Assembly (NCBI GenBank): GCA_951799405.1
Contig: OX637363.1
Location: forward strand, 7,502,001-7,566,000
Reading direction: 5' to 3'
DNA: 64,000 nucleotides
Source of the DNA: Agapetus fuscipes
Taxonomy: Eukaryota > Arthropoda > Insecta > Trichoptera > Glossosomatidae
In this document: in pieces, positions 53,059 through 63,918 of the stretch
Position numbering within the stretch: position 1 is the first letter of the stretch
Layout of the letters: every line of letters starts with the position of its first letter
Notes under the pieces: model-generated
The model's input: the letters and a program-made list of their open reading frames with translations, nothing else
Database searches by the model: none
What the model was told of the DNA's origin: nothing
Translations under genes and position numbers: made by a program

Positions 53059-53628
53059 TGTAACGAACGTATAGTGCATGCATGATTCTAATCATGCTGA
53101 TAGAACAACGCTGTGGTATTGGAATCATCCACTATGTTCGAGAAATCAAGAACAGTCGAGAAACGTCCGTATGAACGTATATAAATGTAAGCCGATTGTG
53201 TGCAAAACATCGAGCCGTAAAGTCGAAAGCAAGAGCTAGAAATCAGTACATTGTAAATTGTGAAGCAAACCGTGTAAAATAAATTATGTTAAAATTAATA
53301 ATTGCATTATCTAGGTTTTTGGCAGTTACTTCGTGAAAGTTCATTTTAATAGATTAAAATAAAAAACTTATTTGTTACAATTCACATGAGCTTTTATTAT
53401 TTTTTAAACACTACCGGTTTCGGGAGAAGTTTATATTTACTTATTGTTTATGTTTATGTTTATAGGGAGAAGTTTATATTTACACCTGAAGATGGGAGGT
53501 ATTGCTTCTCCCGAAACCGGTAGTGTTTAAAAAATAATAAAAGCTCATGTGAATTGTAACAAATAAGTTTTTTATTTTAATAATTGCAGTTTAATGAAAA
53601 GAGAACCCCAACTAAAATCATAACAATA
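53059..53628 (+). repeat. Solo LTR carrying a nested hairpin insertion
   Basis: Starts TGTAACGAACGT and ends ACTAAAATCATAACA, the TGT...ACA pattern of an LTR. It has a TATA box (CGTATATAAATG at about 53177) and AATAAA (53279). Internal retrotransposon sequence is absent on both sides, so it is a solo LTR. Without the 53307-53576 insertion plus one 12-bp repeat it is about 290 bp. Flanking duplication is not clear. Relatives are at 12746-12880 and 41438-41795. Confidence 0.7.
53307..53576 (+). mobile_element. Hairpin element with hammerhead-like core in the LTR
   Basis: Flanked by exact 12-bp repeats TTAATAATTGCA (53295-53306 and 53577-53588). Inside, 76-bp arms pair almost perfectly (AAACACTACCGGTTTCGGGA with its complement). 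Between them CTGAAGA (53486-53492), a GGGAG...CTCCC stem and GAAACCGG (53513-53520) resemble a hammerhead ribozyme core. There is also a local duplication of GGGAGAAGTTTATATTTAC. Confidence 0.75.
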
Positions 53629-53774
53629 TAATTAAAATGTGGGGAGAAAATTTCATGTCACTTGGCCAGGCTAGAGGCAGTTTACAGAGTCTCAATTTTA
53701 ATATTTAATAAAGTAGTTGGTTTTTAGTTAACAATTATTTAAAAAATATTAAAAAAAACAAAAATGTTTTTTTA

Positions 53775-53910
53775 AAGACCAAAAACATCTTTGCGACCAA
53801 ATGATTTCAAAATAAAACTCAAACTTCCCTGAACATACTCGCACACGCTGCAACTCTTGAAGACTTTATTTGAAACAGAAGTGCCATTGGAAAAAGTGAA
53901 TAATTGGAGT
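53775..53910 (-). repeat. RL3, degraded copy
   Basis: Only the middle is recognisable (CTGCAACTCTTGAAGAC, TTGAAACAGAAGTGCCATTG, AAAAGTGAATAATT). Confidence 0.55.
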
Positions 53911-54094
53911 TGGAACGTTTCGTAGACAGATGTTTGAAATTTGAATTTGTATCAACAGCAAACGTCACTGGTTTATGCAACTAGGGTTCTTGGCAACCAA
54001 TAAACAAATATTATTAAGGCTTAGCTCTAGTAACCTGGTCGTGTGATGTCACAGTTTTTCTGACGTTTTGAAGTCTGCAGACCTAATTTTTACA

Positions 54095-54270
54095 AATGTT
54101 TTAGGCTTTCACGGCCGAATTCAGATGCTTGATTTTTTGTTCCAGGTTTTGACCGTGGTCCATAGTTTTTTTTTCTTTTTCTTCTTCTTGATACTTCTTG
54201 AAGACTTTCAGCTGACGTTTCTTCACCTCTGTGTGTGACTTCTTTGGAGCTCTGCTCACTTCAGAAGTGG
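54095..54270. repeat. Unclassified old repeat
   Basis: TTTTAGGCTTTCACGGCCGA, TTTTGACCGTGGTCCATAG and CAGCTGACGTTTCTTCACC are words that I associate with a widespread arthropod interspersed repeat. I cannot name the family, and there is only one copy in the window. Confidence 0.4.
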
Positions 54271-54731
54271 GTGAATACAATATGCACGATAAAGACAATA
54301 ATTCCCATATCTATTTGCACCTCTGTCATACAGAAATTTTCTCACGTACGCTTATATAACTTGTGTTTTATACATGCGCAAAGTTGGCACACACATGTGT
54401 ATTCCCACACATACACGTATGCCTACCGAGAGGCCATCTCATTCGGTGCTTTAAAAATATATTATGATCAAAGGGCTTATGAAATTCCTCCTTTTCCCAA
54501 CAATAACATTCTTCTTGTTTGACTTTCATTTCTGAAATTAATTTTGTTTTTCTTTCGAATATTTTCGATGAAAATTCATCACAATAATAAAACATAAATA
54601 TTTCAAGTCATTAGAAGGTTTGCTTTCACCGATATTGACTCTATTTATTTTTCAATGTATTCTTTATAATATTTTAATCCAACTTTTATGCTGTTCTACC
54701 TGAACTTTCCAAATGTTTTCTCATCACGGTT
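54271..54731. other. No gene seen
   Basis: AT-rich. The open frames on both strands lack motifs. Confidence 0.45.
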
Positions 54732-56859
54732 CTGTAAAGGCAGTGCCTTATTGTGCTAGCCATCTGTCTCTGCTAATCGCCATCCTGTTGTAAAGACAGT
54801 GCCTTGTTTTGCTAGCCATCTGTCTCTGCTGGTCGCCATCACCTTATAAAGACAGTGCCTTGTTGTGCTAGCCATCTGTCTCTGCTGGTCACCATCCTCT
54901 TGTAAAGACAGTGCCTTGTTGTGCTGGCCATCTGTCTCTGCTGGTCGCCATCCTCTTGTAAAGACAGTGCCTTGTTTTGCTAGCCATCTGTCTCTGCTGG
55001 TCACCATCACCTTATAAAGACAGTGCCTTGTTGTGCTAGCCATCTGTCTCTGCTGGTCACCATCCTCTTGTAAAGACAGTGCCTTGTTGTGCTAGCCATG
55101 TGTCTCTGTTGGTCGCCATCACCTTATAAATACAGTGCCTTGTTGTGCTGGCCATCTGTCTCTGCTGGTCGCCATCCTCTTGTAAAGACAGTGCCTTGTT
55201 TTGCTAGCCATCTGTCTCTGCTGGTCACCATCACCTTATAAAGACAGTGCCTTGTTGTGCTAGCCATCTGTCTCTGCTGGTCACCATCCTCTTGTAAAGA
55301 CAGTGCCTTGTTGTGCTAGCCATGTGTCTCTGTTGGTCGCCATCACCTTATAAATACAGTGCCTTGTTGTGCTAGCCATCTGTCTCTGCTAATCGTCATC
55401 CTGTTGTAAAGACAGTGCCTTGTTTTGCTAGCCATCTGTCTCTGCTGGTCACCATCCTCTTGTAAAGACCGTGCCTTGTTGTGCTAGCCATGTGTCTCTG
55501 TTGGTCGCCATCACCTTATAAATACAGTGCCTTGTTGTGCTAGCCATCTGTCTCTGCTAATCGTCATCCTGTTGTAAAGACAGTGCCTTGTTTTGCTAGC
55601 CATCTGTCTCTGCTGGTCGCCATCCTCTTGTAAAGACAGTACCTTGTTTTGCTAGCCATCTGTCTCTGCTGGTCGCCATCTTCTTGTAAAGACAGTACCT
55701 TGTTTTGCTAGCCATCTGTCTCTGCTGGTCGCCATCCTCTTGTAAATACAGTGCCTTGTTGTGCTAGCCATCTGTCTCTGCTGGTCACCATCACTTTATA
55801 AAGACAGTGCCTTGTTGTGCTAGCCATCTGTCTCTGCTGGTCGCCATCCTCTTGTAAAGACAGTACCTTGTTTTGCTAGCCATCTGTCTCTGCTGGTCGC
55901 CATCCTCTTGTAAATACAGTGCCTTGTTGTGCTAGCCATCTGTCTCTGCTGTTCACCATCACTTTAAAAAGACAGTGCCTTGTTGTGCTGGCCATCTGTC
56001 TCTGCTGGTCGCCATCCTCTTGTAAAGACAGTGCCCTGTTTTGCTAGCCATCTGTCTCTGCTGGTCACCATCACCTTATAAAGACAGTGCCTTGTTGTGC
56101 TAGCCATCTGTCTCTGCTGGTCACCATCCTCTTGTAAAGACAGTGCCTTGTTGTGCTAGCCATGTGTCTCTGTTGGTCGCCATCGCCTTATAAATACAGT
56201 GCCTTGTTATGCTAGCCATCTGTCTCTGCTTTTCACCACCACCTTATAAAGACAGTGCCTTGTTGTGCTAGCCATCTGTCTCTGCTAATCGTCATCCTGT
56301 TGTAAAGACAGTGCCTTGTTTTGCTAGCCATCTGTCTCTGCTGGTCACCATCCTCTTGTAAAGACCGTGCCTTGTTGTGCTAGCCATGTGTCTCTGTTGG
56401 TCGCCATCACCTTATAAATACAGTGCCTTGTTGTGCTAGCCATCTGTCTCTGCTAATCGTCATCCTGTTGTAAAGACAGTGCCTTGTTGTGCTAGCCATC
56501 TGTCTCTGCTGGTCACCATCCTCTTGTAAAGACAGTGCCTTGTTGTGCTAGCCATGTGTCTCTGTTGGTCGCCATCACCTTATAAATACAGTGCCTTGTT
56601 GTGCTAGCCATCTGTCTCTGCTGGTCGCCATCCTCTTGTAAATACAGTGCCTTGTTGTGCTAGCCATCTGTCTCTGCTGGTCACCATCACTTTATAAAGA
56701 CAGTGCCTTGTTGTGCTAGCCATCTGTCTCTGCTAATCGTCATCCTGTTGTAAAGACAGTGCCTTGTTTTGCTAGCCATCTGTCTCTGCTGGTCGCCATC
56801 CTCTTGTAAAGACAGTACCTTGTTGTGCTGGCCATCTGTCTCTGCTGGTCGCCATCCTA
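54732..56859. repeat. 56-bp minisatellite, 38 units
   Basis: The unit contains ACAGTGCCTTGTTGTGCTAG and CCATCTGTCTCTGCTGGTCG. The span of 2128 bp equals 38 x 56. Variants at TGTAAAGACAG/TATAAATACAG, TTGTG/TTTTG, GGTCGCC/GGTCACC/AATCGTC mark unit types. Blocks of four units recur at 224-bp offset (for example 54957 and 55181), a higher-order structure. As 56 is not a multiple of 3, open frames across it rotate and are not coding. Confidence 0.93.
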
Positions 56860-57374
56860 TTCTGTCAAGTGATGTACCTACTGTCATGTGATATACAGTC
56901 ATGTGTAGTTATTTTATGTGTTGTTTTGTCAATGTACTGTTTATGTACATTGTAACTTTTCAAACATATAAAGTTTTTATTTTTCCTCTTTTTGAATCTA
57001 TCATAGTTTTATTGTCAAGTTGCATTATTTTTAACGTTTCTTCGATACGCTAGTGTTGTGCTCTCATCTGAATATTCGACTCTAAAGTTGTATCGATTTC
57101 TAAGGCATTTCCTCTAGGAGCAACACTACTGCCTTCACAATGTCTGCCAACATGGCGACGGAGACTGCCTCAATAAAATTTAATGCCGCCAATTCTCACC
57201 GTTTCACACTCAATTTACATATTTAAGTATTTTTAAATAAAAACAAACTGTAGTTCTCTTTTTCTCACTTCCTTGAATTTTCATGAAAATTTAAAAAAAT
57301 ATTATCTTAACGCAACTAAACTGGGTCTTGCTTGAGTATTGGCGCTTTGTAGCGACAACCAAGATCGTAAACAC
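56860..57374. other. Unassigned, with SINE scraps
   Basis: No gene seen. 57306-57372 joins a SINE-B-like AACGCAACTAA to a SINE-A body piece (CTGGGTCTTGCTTGAGTATT). Confidence 0.5.
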
Positions 57375-57605
57375 CAGTGGCGAAGGGTGCCAAACAACTC
57401 GATTCCCATCGGTTTCCCTTTTAAAATGAGGCAAAATGATAACAAAGAGTAGACTGCATGGTTTCAATAGGGAAAAAATACTTAATGTTTTTTTTTTGTT
57501 TTAAATGTATTTTTTTACTTTGTGGCTTTATTTTTTAACTACTTTGTTGCCTTATTTTAAAAGGGAAGCCTATGGGAATCGAGTTGTTGGCACCCTTCAC
57601 CACTG
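57375..57605. mobile_element. hAT-type MITE with 8-bp target duplication
   Basis: Ends CAGTGGCGAAGGGTGCC and the complement of CAGTGGTGAAGGGTGCC, the CAGTG terminus typical of hAT elements. The arms are about 65 bp (AACTCGATTCCCAT, GTTTCCCTTTTAAAAT). Flanks are GTAAACAC (57367-57374) and GTACACAC (57606-57613), an 8-bp duplication with one mismatch. 231 bp, no transposase. Confidence 0.85.
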
Positions 57606-57871
57606 GTACACACTACAGTGTCGAAAATCTAGGTAGTCTCCAGCACAGGATTTACTTTAAAAAAAAATATGTTCATAGTATTTCAGTTCTTTCTGCGTTG
57701 TTTTCGAAGAAGTCCTATTTCGAGAATAGAACTCGTTTATTTTTCAGGTAAGGGGGACAGCAGCTAAACTGAAAATCACGTCCGGCACTCTGGAATAGAT
57801 TTGTAGATCATTCGACCATAAAGGTTAAACCTGCATTCAAATTTTAATAGCTTCATAGCATTGGCGTTTGA

Positions 57872-58160
57872 CTCCGGTCGATAGTTCAGTCGGTAGAGTG
57901 CTATTATTCCATTCCGTGATCTCGGGTTCGAATCCCACCGAGGGTGTCAGAAATGATTTCCCGTTTCGGTGCTTATTTCAAACCCCAAAATAAAATACCT
58001 TCAAGGTTTACTCAGCCCTCACAAAAAATGAGTACCAGCCCTCTCGGGAGCTGGGCAACCTCGACATGAAGTGGTTGGCGTAAGGTCGGCCCGCTTACCT
58101 GTAAAAATTAATAGGTTCAACTCGCCAAGAAGTTACACTATATGTGTAGCTTAGTTGCGT
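57872..58160 (+). repeat. SINE-B, full length
   Basis: Head ACTCCGGTCGATAGTTCAGT, B box GGTTCGAATCCC, body GTTTCGGTGCTTATTTCAAA, end GTGTAGCTTAGTTGCGTT. A ~20-bp deletion lies before CAAGAAGTTACAC. Confidence 0.87.
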
Positions 58161-58568
58161 TATTTATAATTGTATTTTATATTATTCATTGTCGCAGAAA
58201 AAGTATTGTAAGCCACTGCACGTTATAAGCCAGCCACAAACAAGCACACATAGTGCACTGGCCATCATTACTTGGCAGTGGCATACATAACTATTTTTTT
58301 TCAAATTTCATTTTTTATTTTTTTGTTCAAATCACGAATTACTCATGGAATTCCTTTTTCCTAAATGTATGTATGATATCATGTATTGTTTCGACATTGC
58401 CTATTTCCTGTTTAGATTGTGCTATCAACAACTTATTGTTTCTGTAAAAAAAATGTACAAAAATTGCGGTTTAACTCTATGATATTTTTTCTCCGAAAAC
58501 TCGATAAACAAATTGTAGGTACTTAAAAAACCTTTTAAGCTATAAAAGTACTTGGTGAGCACTGTCTG
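58161..58568. other. No gene seen
   Basis: AT-rich unassigned sequence. Confidence 0.45.
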
Positions 58569-58807
58569 AATCTAAATCTAAGTTTCAAAGATATGTATCA
58601 CTTGAGATTCATATTAAATGCATAACCACACGCAGACACGCATAATTTTGCGCTCACACATGCCGCGTGTGGACCTCCAATATAAAAACCCAATATATAA
58701 TAAGCCTTGTAACTCTTGCCGACCTTTCCTGAAACAGGGGTGATATTGGCAAAGTGAAACATCGTTTTACAGTATGGGTGGAAAGCCTCATACCAACCTA
58801 TGAGTAA
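58569..58807 (-). repeat. RL3 copy (RTE-A-linked type)
   Basis: AATCTAAATCTAAGTTTCAA tail to CATACCAACCTATGAGT. It is followed on the 5' side by AATATAAGCAATTAATTACA, which matches the RTE-A 3' UTR, so this is a truncated RTE-A end rather than a free RL3. Confidence 0.78.
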
Positions 58808-58839
58808 AGTAATATAAGCAATTAATTACATCCGGTTAT

Positions 58840-59612
58840 ACAAACAAACAAACACTAAAAAATCTACAAAACATTTATAAAAATGAAAATTGACTGTCGT
58901 ACTCAATATTTCAACATCGCACGGAAAACGGAGAGATGCATAAATACATGCAAGTGCGAGAGAGACAGATAGTAAAACCGGAAACTGTCACGACAGGTTA
59001 ATTGTTTGCGTGCGTACATAGTTTGTATACAGCAAGAACAATGGAACGACACAGACTCTCGACAATAACCCTCTTTCGTGCAGCAGTATCGAATTGCAAA
59101 TTACTTGAATCGCCCACCGAAGAGACACGAGAAGAAGAAAAAGAGAATCCACAATGAGATGAGTTTCAAACAAAGCAAACGTTTTTTTAGAGTCGTATCA
59201 ACGTTATGAGATGTCGTGTTATTTTCTAGGTACAAACTAAACAAATAATTAGACAAAGCAGCGGTGCCATCTTGAAAAAAAATTAAGAAAAAATTGCAAA
59301 TATCTGTACATAAAGGGCATTGAACTCTTTTACGCTTCCTGCTTGAATTTCCATGATAAAGGATATAACGTATTGTGTGCACAGTACATTATTGTTTTTT
59401 TTGTCATTTACAGCGTGGATTTAGACAAAAAAACATGTTTTACGTGAATCGTAAAACGGGCTCAACTCAAAATCCCAATTTTATTGTCTATTCGAACACA
59501 AAGGTAAAAGCTGAGGTATTATATTGAAATTGACATTCAAAATACTCATGCTTTACCACGAGTATAAAAGTTTAAATAGAAACTCCGGTCGATTTCGTAT
59601 ATACAACAAATA
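58840..59612. other. No gene seen
   Basis: Unassigned. Open frames at 58988-59382 (minus) are T-rich and have no motif. Confidence 0.45.
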
Positions 59613-60056
59613 TATTGTTACAATTTTTAGGGTTCAAATTAAAAACTGGTCTTCTTTACAGGATATTTGTTTTACACATAGATTTATTTTTACAGTTATA
59701 TTTATTTTTTTACAATTCACATTTATTTTACAGAATGGTTAAGGTTCACATATACTGTCTTTCGTGTTTAAAAGTAGAGTGTCGTATGAAGACTGTCTGC
59801 CTGCAAGCTGTTCGCGCCCTTTTATACCTCAGCAATAGAAATTGCTAGAGGTGGATTTCGCTAGAATCTTCTCGAAGCAGATAATTTAGTGGCCCCTTTC
59901 TAAAATTTCGTTACTCTAGGTACTTATAATAATTAATCCTACTTATTGTAGTGTTTTTGGGTTCGGAAAGTCTCTAAATTAAAACAAACAGATCTTCTTT
60001 CAGGATCTTTATTTTCACTAAATTTATTTTTACAATTTATATTTATTTTATTTATT
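59613..60056 (-). repeat. Possible LTR fragment(s)
   Basis: On the minus strand GAGGTATAAAAGGGCGCGAA is a strong TATA box (about 59825-59806), followed by several AATAAA signals and an end CCCTAAAAATTGTAACA at 59613. 59960-60056 repeats the T-rich end (AGATCTTCTTTCAGGATC). A similar promoter layout is at 62801-63005. No coding region was found, so the call rests on layout. Confidence 0.4.
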
Positions 60057-61737
60057 TCTGATCGAGATCAAATACTTGACGTGTGGAAGAATCATTTCAC
60101 TGGATTGCTGCGAGGTGAGAGTCCGGATAATCCTTTGCAACCATATAGAGTTCTCACGGTGGAACCCAAAGTTCCTCCACCAAGTCGAGATGAGGTAGTA
60201 CAGGCAATTAAGAGTTTAAAGAAGTCAAGAGCTCCTGAAAACGATGATATCCCTGCTGAGTTACTGAAATGTGGCGGAGAAGCCTTAGAAAATGCTCTGT
60301 GGGGTCTTTATCAGGATGTTTGGAAACATAAGGTACTGCCAGATAGCTGGAAAGTTGTACTATTGTGTCCAATACATAAAAAAGGAGACAAAATGCTATG
60401 CTCTAATTATAGAGGTATCTCACTTCTCCCAGCGGCATACAAAATATTGTCTAATATTCTGCTAAGAAGAATTATGCCATATGCTGAATGTGCGCTTGGA
60501 GAGTACCAAGCAGGTTTCAGAAGGAATCGGAGCACAACGGACCAGATCTTTTCTTTGAGGCAAATATTAGAGAAGTAGTGGGAATATGCTCAAGATACTC
60601 ATTGCCTTTTTGTCGACTTCAAGACTGCTTATGACTCAGTGCATCGTTTGGGGCTGTGGAGCGTTTTACGAGACTATGGAATTCCTGGAAAACTCATCAA
60701 ACTGGTTCAGATATCCATAGAAAATTCAAGAGCTCAAATACTGCTGCAGGGACAGGTCTTGGATCCCTTTGAGATCAATTCAGGCCTAAAGCAGGGTGAC
60801 GCCCTTTCTCCATTGCTCTTCAACCTAGCCTTAGAAAAGGTTGTGAGAGAAACCGCATCTGTGTATGGTGGAATCACCATAGGAAGTACCATTAGGCTGC
60901 TGGGATATGCGGATGATGTGGTGCTTCTGGGAGAGAACGCTGCACAGCTCCGGGCGCTCTTCTTACCAATGGAGAGAATGGCAAGGAGGATAGGATTGAG
61001 AATTAATGAGGGGAAAACTGAATACTTGCCTGTGGCGCGGCGGGATATTCAAGAAGATTTGAATGTAGATAATTACAAGTTTAAGAACTGCAATTCATTC
61101 AAATACTTGAGTAGAGTACCCTTATAAATGACAAAAATATCCTATCCTCAGAATTACATGCCCGAATTCACTCCGGCAATAATGCTTTTTTTGGCCTTAG
61201 AGGGCTATTGTGCTCAAAATGGCTATCCCGCTCCACAAAATTCAAGATTTACACTTCCATTGTTCGGCCAGTTGTGTTGTACGGATGCGAAGCCTGGAGT
61301 CTGACTCAAAAACAAGAAAAATCTCTCCAGGTCTTTGAGAACAAAATGCTTCGTCGCATTCTCGGACCTGTATTTAAAGATGACAGGTGGCGTATCCGGA
61401 CCAACGCGGAGCTGATGTCCGTGTTTCAAGATGCTAACATAGTGTCGGTTATGAAATCAAGAAGACTCCAGTGGGCCGGACATGTAGCACGTGCAGAGGA
61501 CTCCAGGATCATCAGAACAGTCTTGGATGGTGCCCCCTCAGGTGTTAGACCACTCGGACGTCCCAGGATGCGGTGGGCAGACAACGTTGAAGCCGATGCC
61601 GAAGTTCTGGGAGTGAGAGGACCATGGAGGGAAGCTGCACAAGACAGAGAGTCCTGGAGGATTGTGGTGCGGGAGGCCCTGAGCCTTCAAGGCTTATGAG
61701 CCGAAGAAAGTAAAGTAAAGTAAAGTAAGTAAAGTGA
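60057..61737 (+). pseudogene. RTE-C LINE reverse transcriptase, 5' truncated and broken
   Basis: Starts mid-protein (DRDQILDVWKNHFTGLLRG) and reads through DIPAELLKCGGEAL, CSNYRGISLLPAAYKILSN and GEYQAGFRRNRSTTDQIFSL. At 60576-60578 a TAG probably replaces CAG (Gln), as the same frame continues WEYAQDTHCLFVDFKTAYDS, then GLKQGDALSPLLFNLALEKV and catalytic YADDVVLL. A one-base loss near 61115 gives an early stop at 61125-61127. The other frame resumes with FKIYTSIVRPVVLYGCEAW, RLQWAGHVARAE, PLGRPRMRWADNVEADAEVL and DRESWRIVVREAL to 61699. The tail is TAAAGTAAAG repeats. YRGISLL, the Y-AGFR-RST-DQIF block and W-GH-AR mark the RTE/BovB-like group. The endonuclease is missing. Confidence 0.9.
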
Positions 61738-62798
61738 GAATTTAGATGAATGTAACACAATGTTACAAAATGATTTTGATAAACTGCAGAATTGGTGTCA
61801 TGATGCAGGTCTTTTAATTAATTCAAAAAAAACTAAAATTATGCATATTAGATCCCCTCATGCTAGAATTAGTACTGTGCCAACCATAAAAGCCCATAAT
61901 TATGAATGCCTTCATGTCACCAATAATTGTAGAACTTGTTTATGTGAAAATATTGACATTGTAAGCGATTATACTTATCTAGGAGTAACAATTGACTGTT
62001 TCTTCAAGTGGGACACACATACTTCAAAAACGTGCAAACGACTGAGATCTGTTGTTGGACAATTATATAAGTTAAAGTTTATATTGCCGCTCCCTACATT
62101 AAGATTGGTATATTTATCGCTTGCCGAGTCCATTATAAGATACGGCCTCACTGCATGGGGACATTCTTGCGCCACCAATATTAAAAATGTACAAAATGTT
62201 CAAAATGCTCTCTTAAAATTAATTGCTCCCATAAATGTGTATAACCAAAGGCAGAATATACCATTTTTATTCCAATCATTAAATGTCTTGCCTATTAAGG
62301 GTATACTATGGAACATAATTATATGTCAACAATTGTTTAATGATAAATATAAATATAAACTAGAGCATGTGTACCAAACAAGATTTACATCTAATGAAGG
62401 ACTAGTTGTGCCAAGAATTAATAACAAATATGGACAAAGAACGTTGGATTACCTTGTGCCAAAAATATTTAATTTGTTGCCAAAGGACTTTAAAAAGGAA
62501 TCTACAAACATTAATAAAATTATAATATCTTTGAAGATTTGGCTGGGAGAAAGAACTTTTTTATATTAATTACCTTAACTATATTTGTGTTTTTACTCTA
62601 CTCTTGTCTCCTAATTTTAACTTTAATTTACTTTTTATTTCATACTAGCACTAAATACTAAGACTTATATTTTTTAATTTGATTGTTGAACCCGATGACA
62701 AACTGAAATTTTTTGGTTTATCGGGACAAAAATGTTTAATTTTTAAGATTTATATTTCTTGTAAAAATTGTTTATGAAATAAAAAAAAAAAAAATAAA
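61738..62798 (+). pseudogene. LINE reverse transcriptase C-terminus (CR1/L2-like), open frame
   Basis: Joined directly to the RTE-C tail. The frame enters at about 61738 (ENLDECNTMLQNDFDKLQNW) and is open to the stop at 62567. It has LLINSKKTKIMHIRS, DYTYLGVTIDCFFKWDTHTS and ESIIRYGLTAWGHS, the post-catalytic YLGV and YG-WG motifs of CR1/L2-type proteins. The catalytic domain is missing (5' truncation), so it is inactive. The 3' UTR ends in an A-rich tail (62778-62798). The subgroup is uncertain. Confidence 0.82.
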
Positions 62799-62800
62799 AA

Positions 62801-63325
62801 AGTATATTTATTTTTAACACTTTTAGCAACTCAAATTTATTTTAACAGTTCAGCACCGCTCACACTCTTCGATCAAAGGCGACTATCTCACTGTCCAGGT
62901 GCACTCAACATTACGCCTTATATGCTTCACAGACAGAAGTCTCTAGTGACTAATTTGCCATCAAAGCTCTCGAACATTCTACCAACTTCAAGAGTACAAA
63001 AGGATCATTTAATTTCTAAATTTCTTAAGCCTATAATTATTGCTACCTACGGTGTACACCTATATTAATCTACTTTTGACATAAAACTATAAAAACTATC
63101 ACTACCTACGATGTACCTACACCTATATTAATCTACTATTTACATAACATATACAACTCTCATCAGCTATAAATGATATACCTACATACCTAAATATTTA
63201 TGTGTATTTGCTATTTACATAACAAAATAGAAAATATGACAGCACTCTTAGTGATAGATTTGTTTTTCATATGTTTTCATTTATTCGCACGATCGAAGGG
63301 AAACTAAACAACATTCGAATGAGTT
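62801..63325. other. Possible LTR fragment (62801-63005) and a short tandem duplication
   Basis: On the minus strand AAGCATATAAGGCGTAAT (about 62930) is TATA-like and is followed by AATAAA signals. This resembles 59613-60056 in layout only. 63041-63150 holds an imperfect ~56-bp tandem duplication (CTACCTACGGTGTACACCTA). No gene seen. Confidence 0.35.
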
Positions 63326-63469
63326 TTAAGGCGTGTTATAAAGCGTCTTATAAAATTAAGATAAAAAATAGTAAACATGCTTGATTTTTTTCGTTACTGT
63401 AACTATTTTGCTAAGACCATAAAGTGTAAGAAACAAAAATGGCAGATTTAGCTTTATAACACGCCTTAA
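63326..63469. mobile_element. MITE-G, short copy with TTAA flanks
   Basis: TTAA|GGCGTGTTATAAAGC at the left and GCTTTATAACACGCC|TTAA at the right give perfect 15-bp inverted repeats with TTAA target duplication, as in piggyBac- or Kolobok-type elements (inference). 144 bp, no ORF. Longer relatives are at 43900-44240 and 51920-52550. Confidence 0.85.
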
Positions 63470-63591
63470 CTCTACGAAGTTCAGTCGATTTTCAGTCATA
63501 TATGTACCAACTAGGCGGGTCCATCCCTTCTTACTTTTTATCGGCTTATGGAACCAGTGGAGAAGCTTCGACATATCTACTTATCATAGAC

Positions 63592-63741
63592 GTGGATAGA
63601 AAGCGATAAGAGATGGCTGCGCGTGATCAGCTGATCTCGCTGTCAATGTGCTCCTTACAATTTTTGTACGATTTGTATGAATTTTTTTTTACATCCCAAT
63701 TAGTTTAATACGCACACCCATGTTTATCGCTTTCTATCTAC
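63592..63741. mobile_element. MITE-H copy 2
   Basis: GTGGATAGAAAGCGATAAGA at the left and the complement of GTAGATAGAAAGCGATAAAC at the right, then GCGTGATCAGCTGATCTC. It matches 12974-13125. Confidence 0.78.
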
Positions 63742-63918
63742 CAAAACAGTCAATATGTGTGTAAATGTTAATTCATTTGGTTTTTATGGAAATCAAAAAC
63801 AAAATAGGTAAGTAGTACCAATTTTGACATAATTTGGCTGACAATAAAAGAGAATGGTAAAATTGGAATATATGTTACCTCATGAAGGGGTAAATTAACG
63901 AATTTGGATCAATGTTGA

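Noticed and set aside
54756..55043. 95-codon open frame (minus) and a 71-codon frame at 56687-56902 within the minisatellite
   Set aside because: The unit is 56 bp, so the frame changes every repeat; openness comes from the low stop content of the repeat, not from coding.
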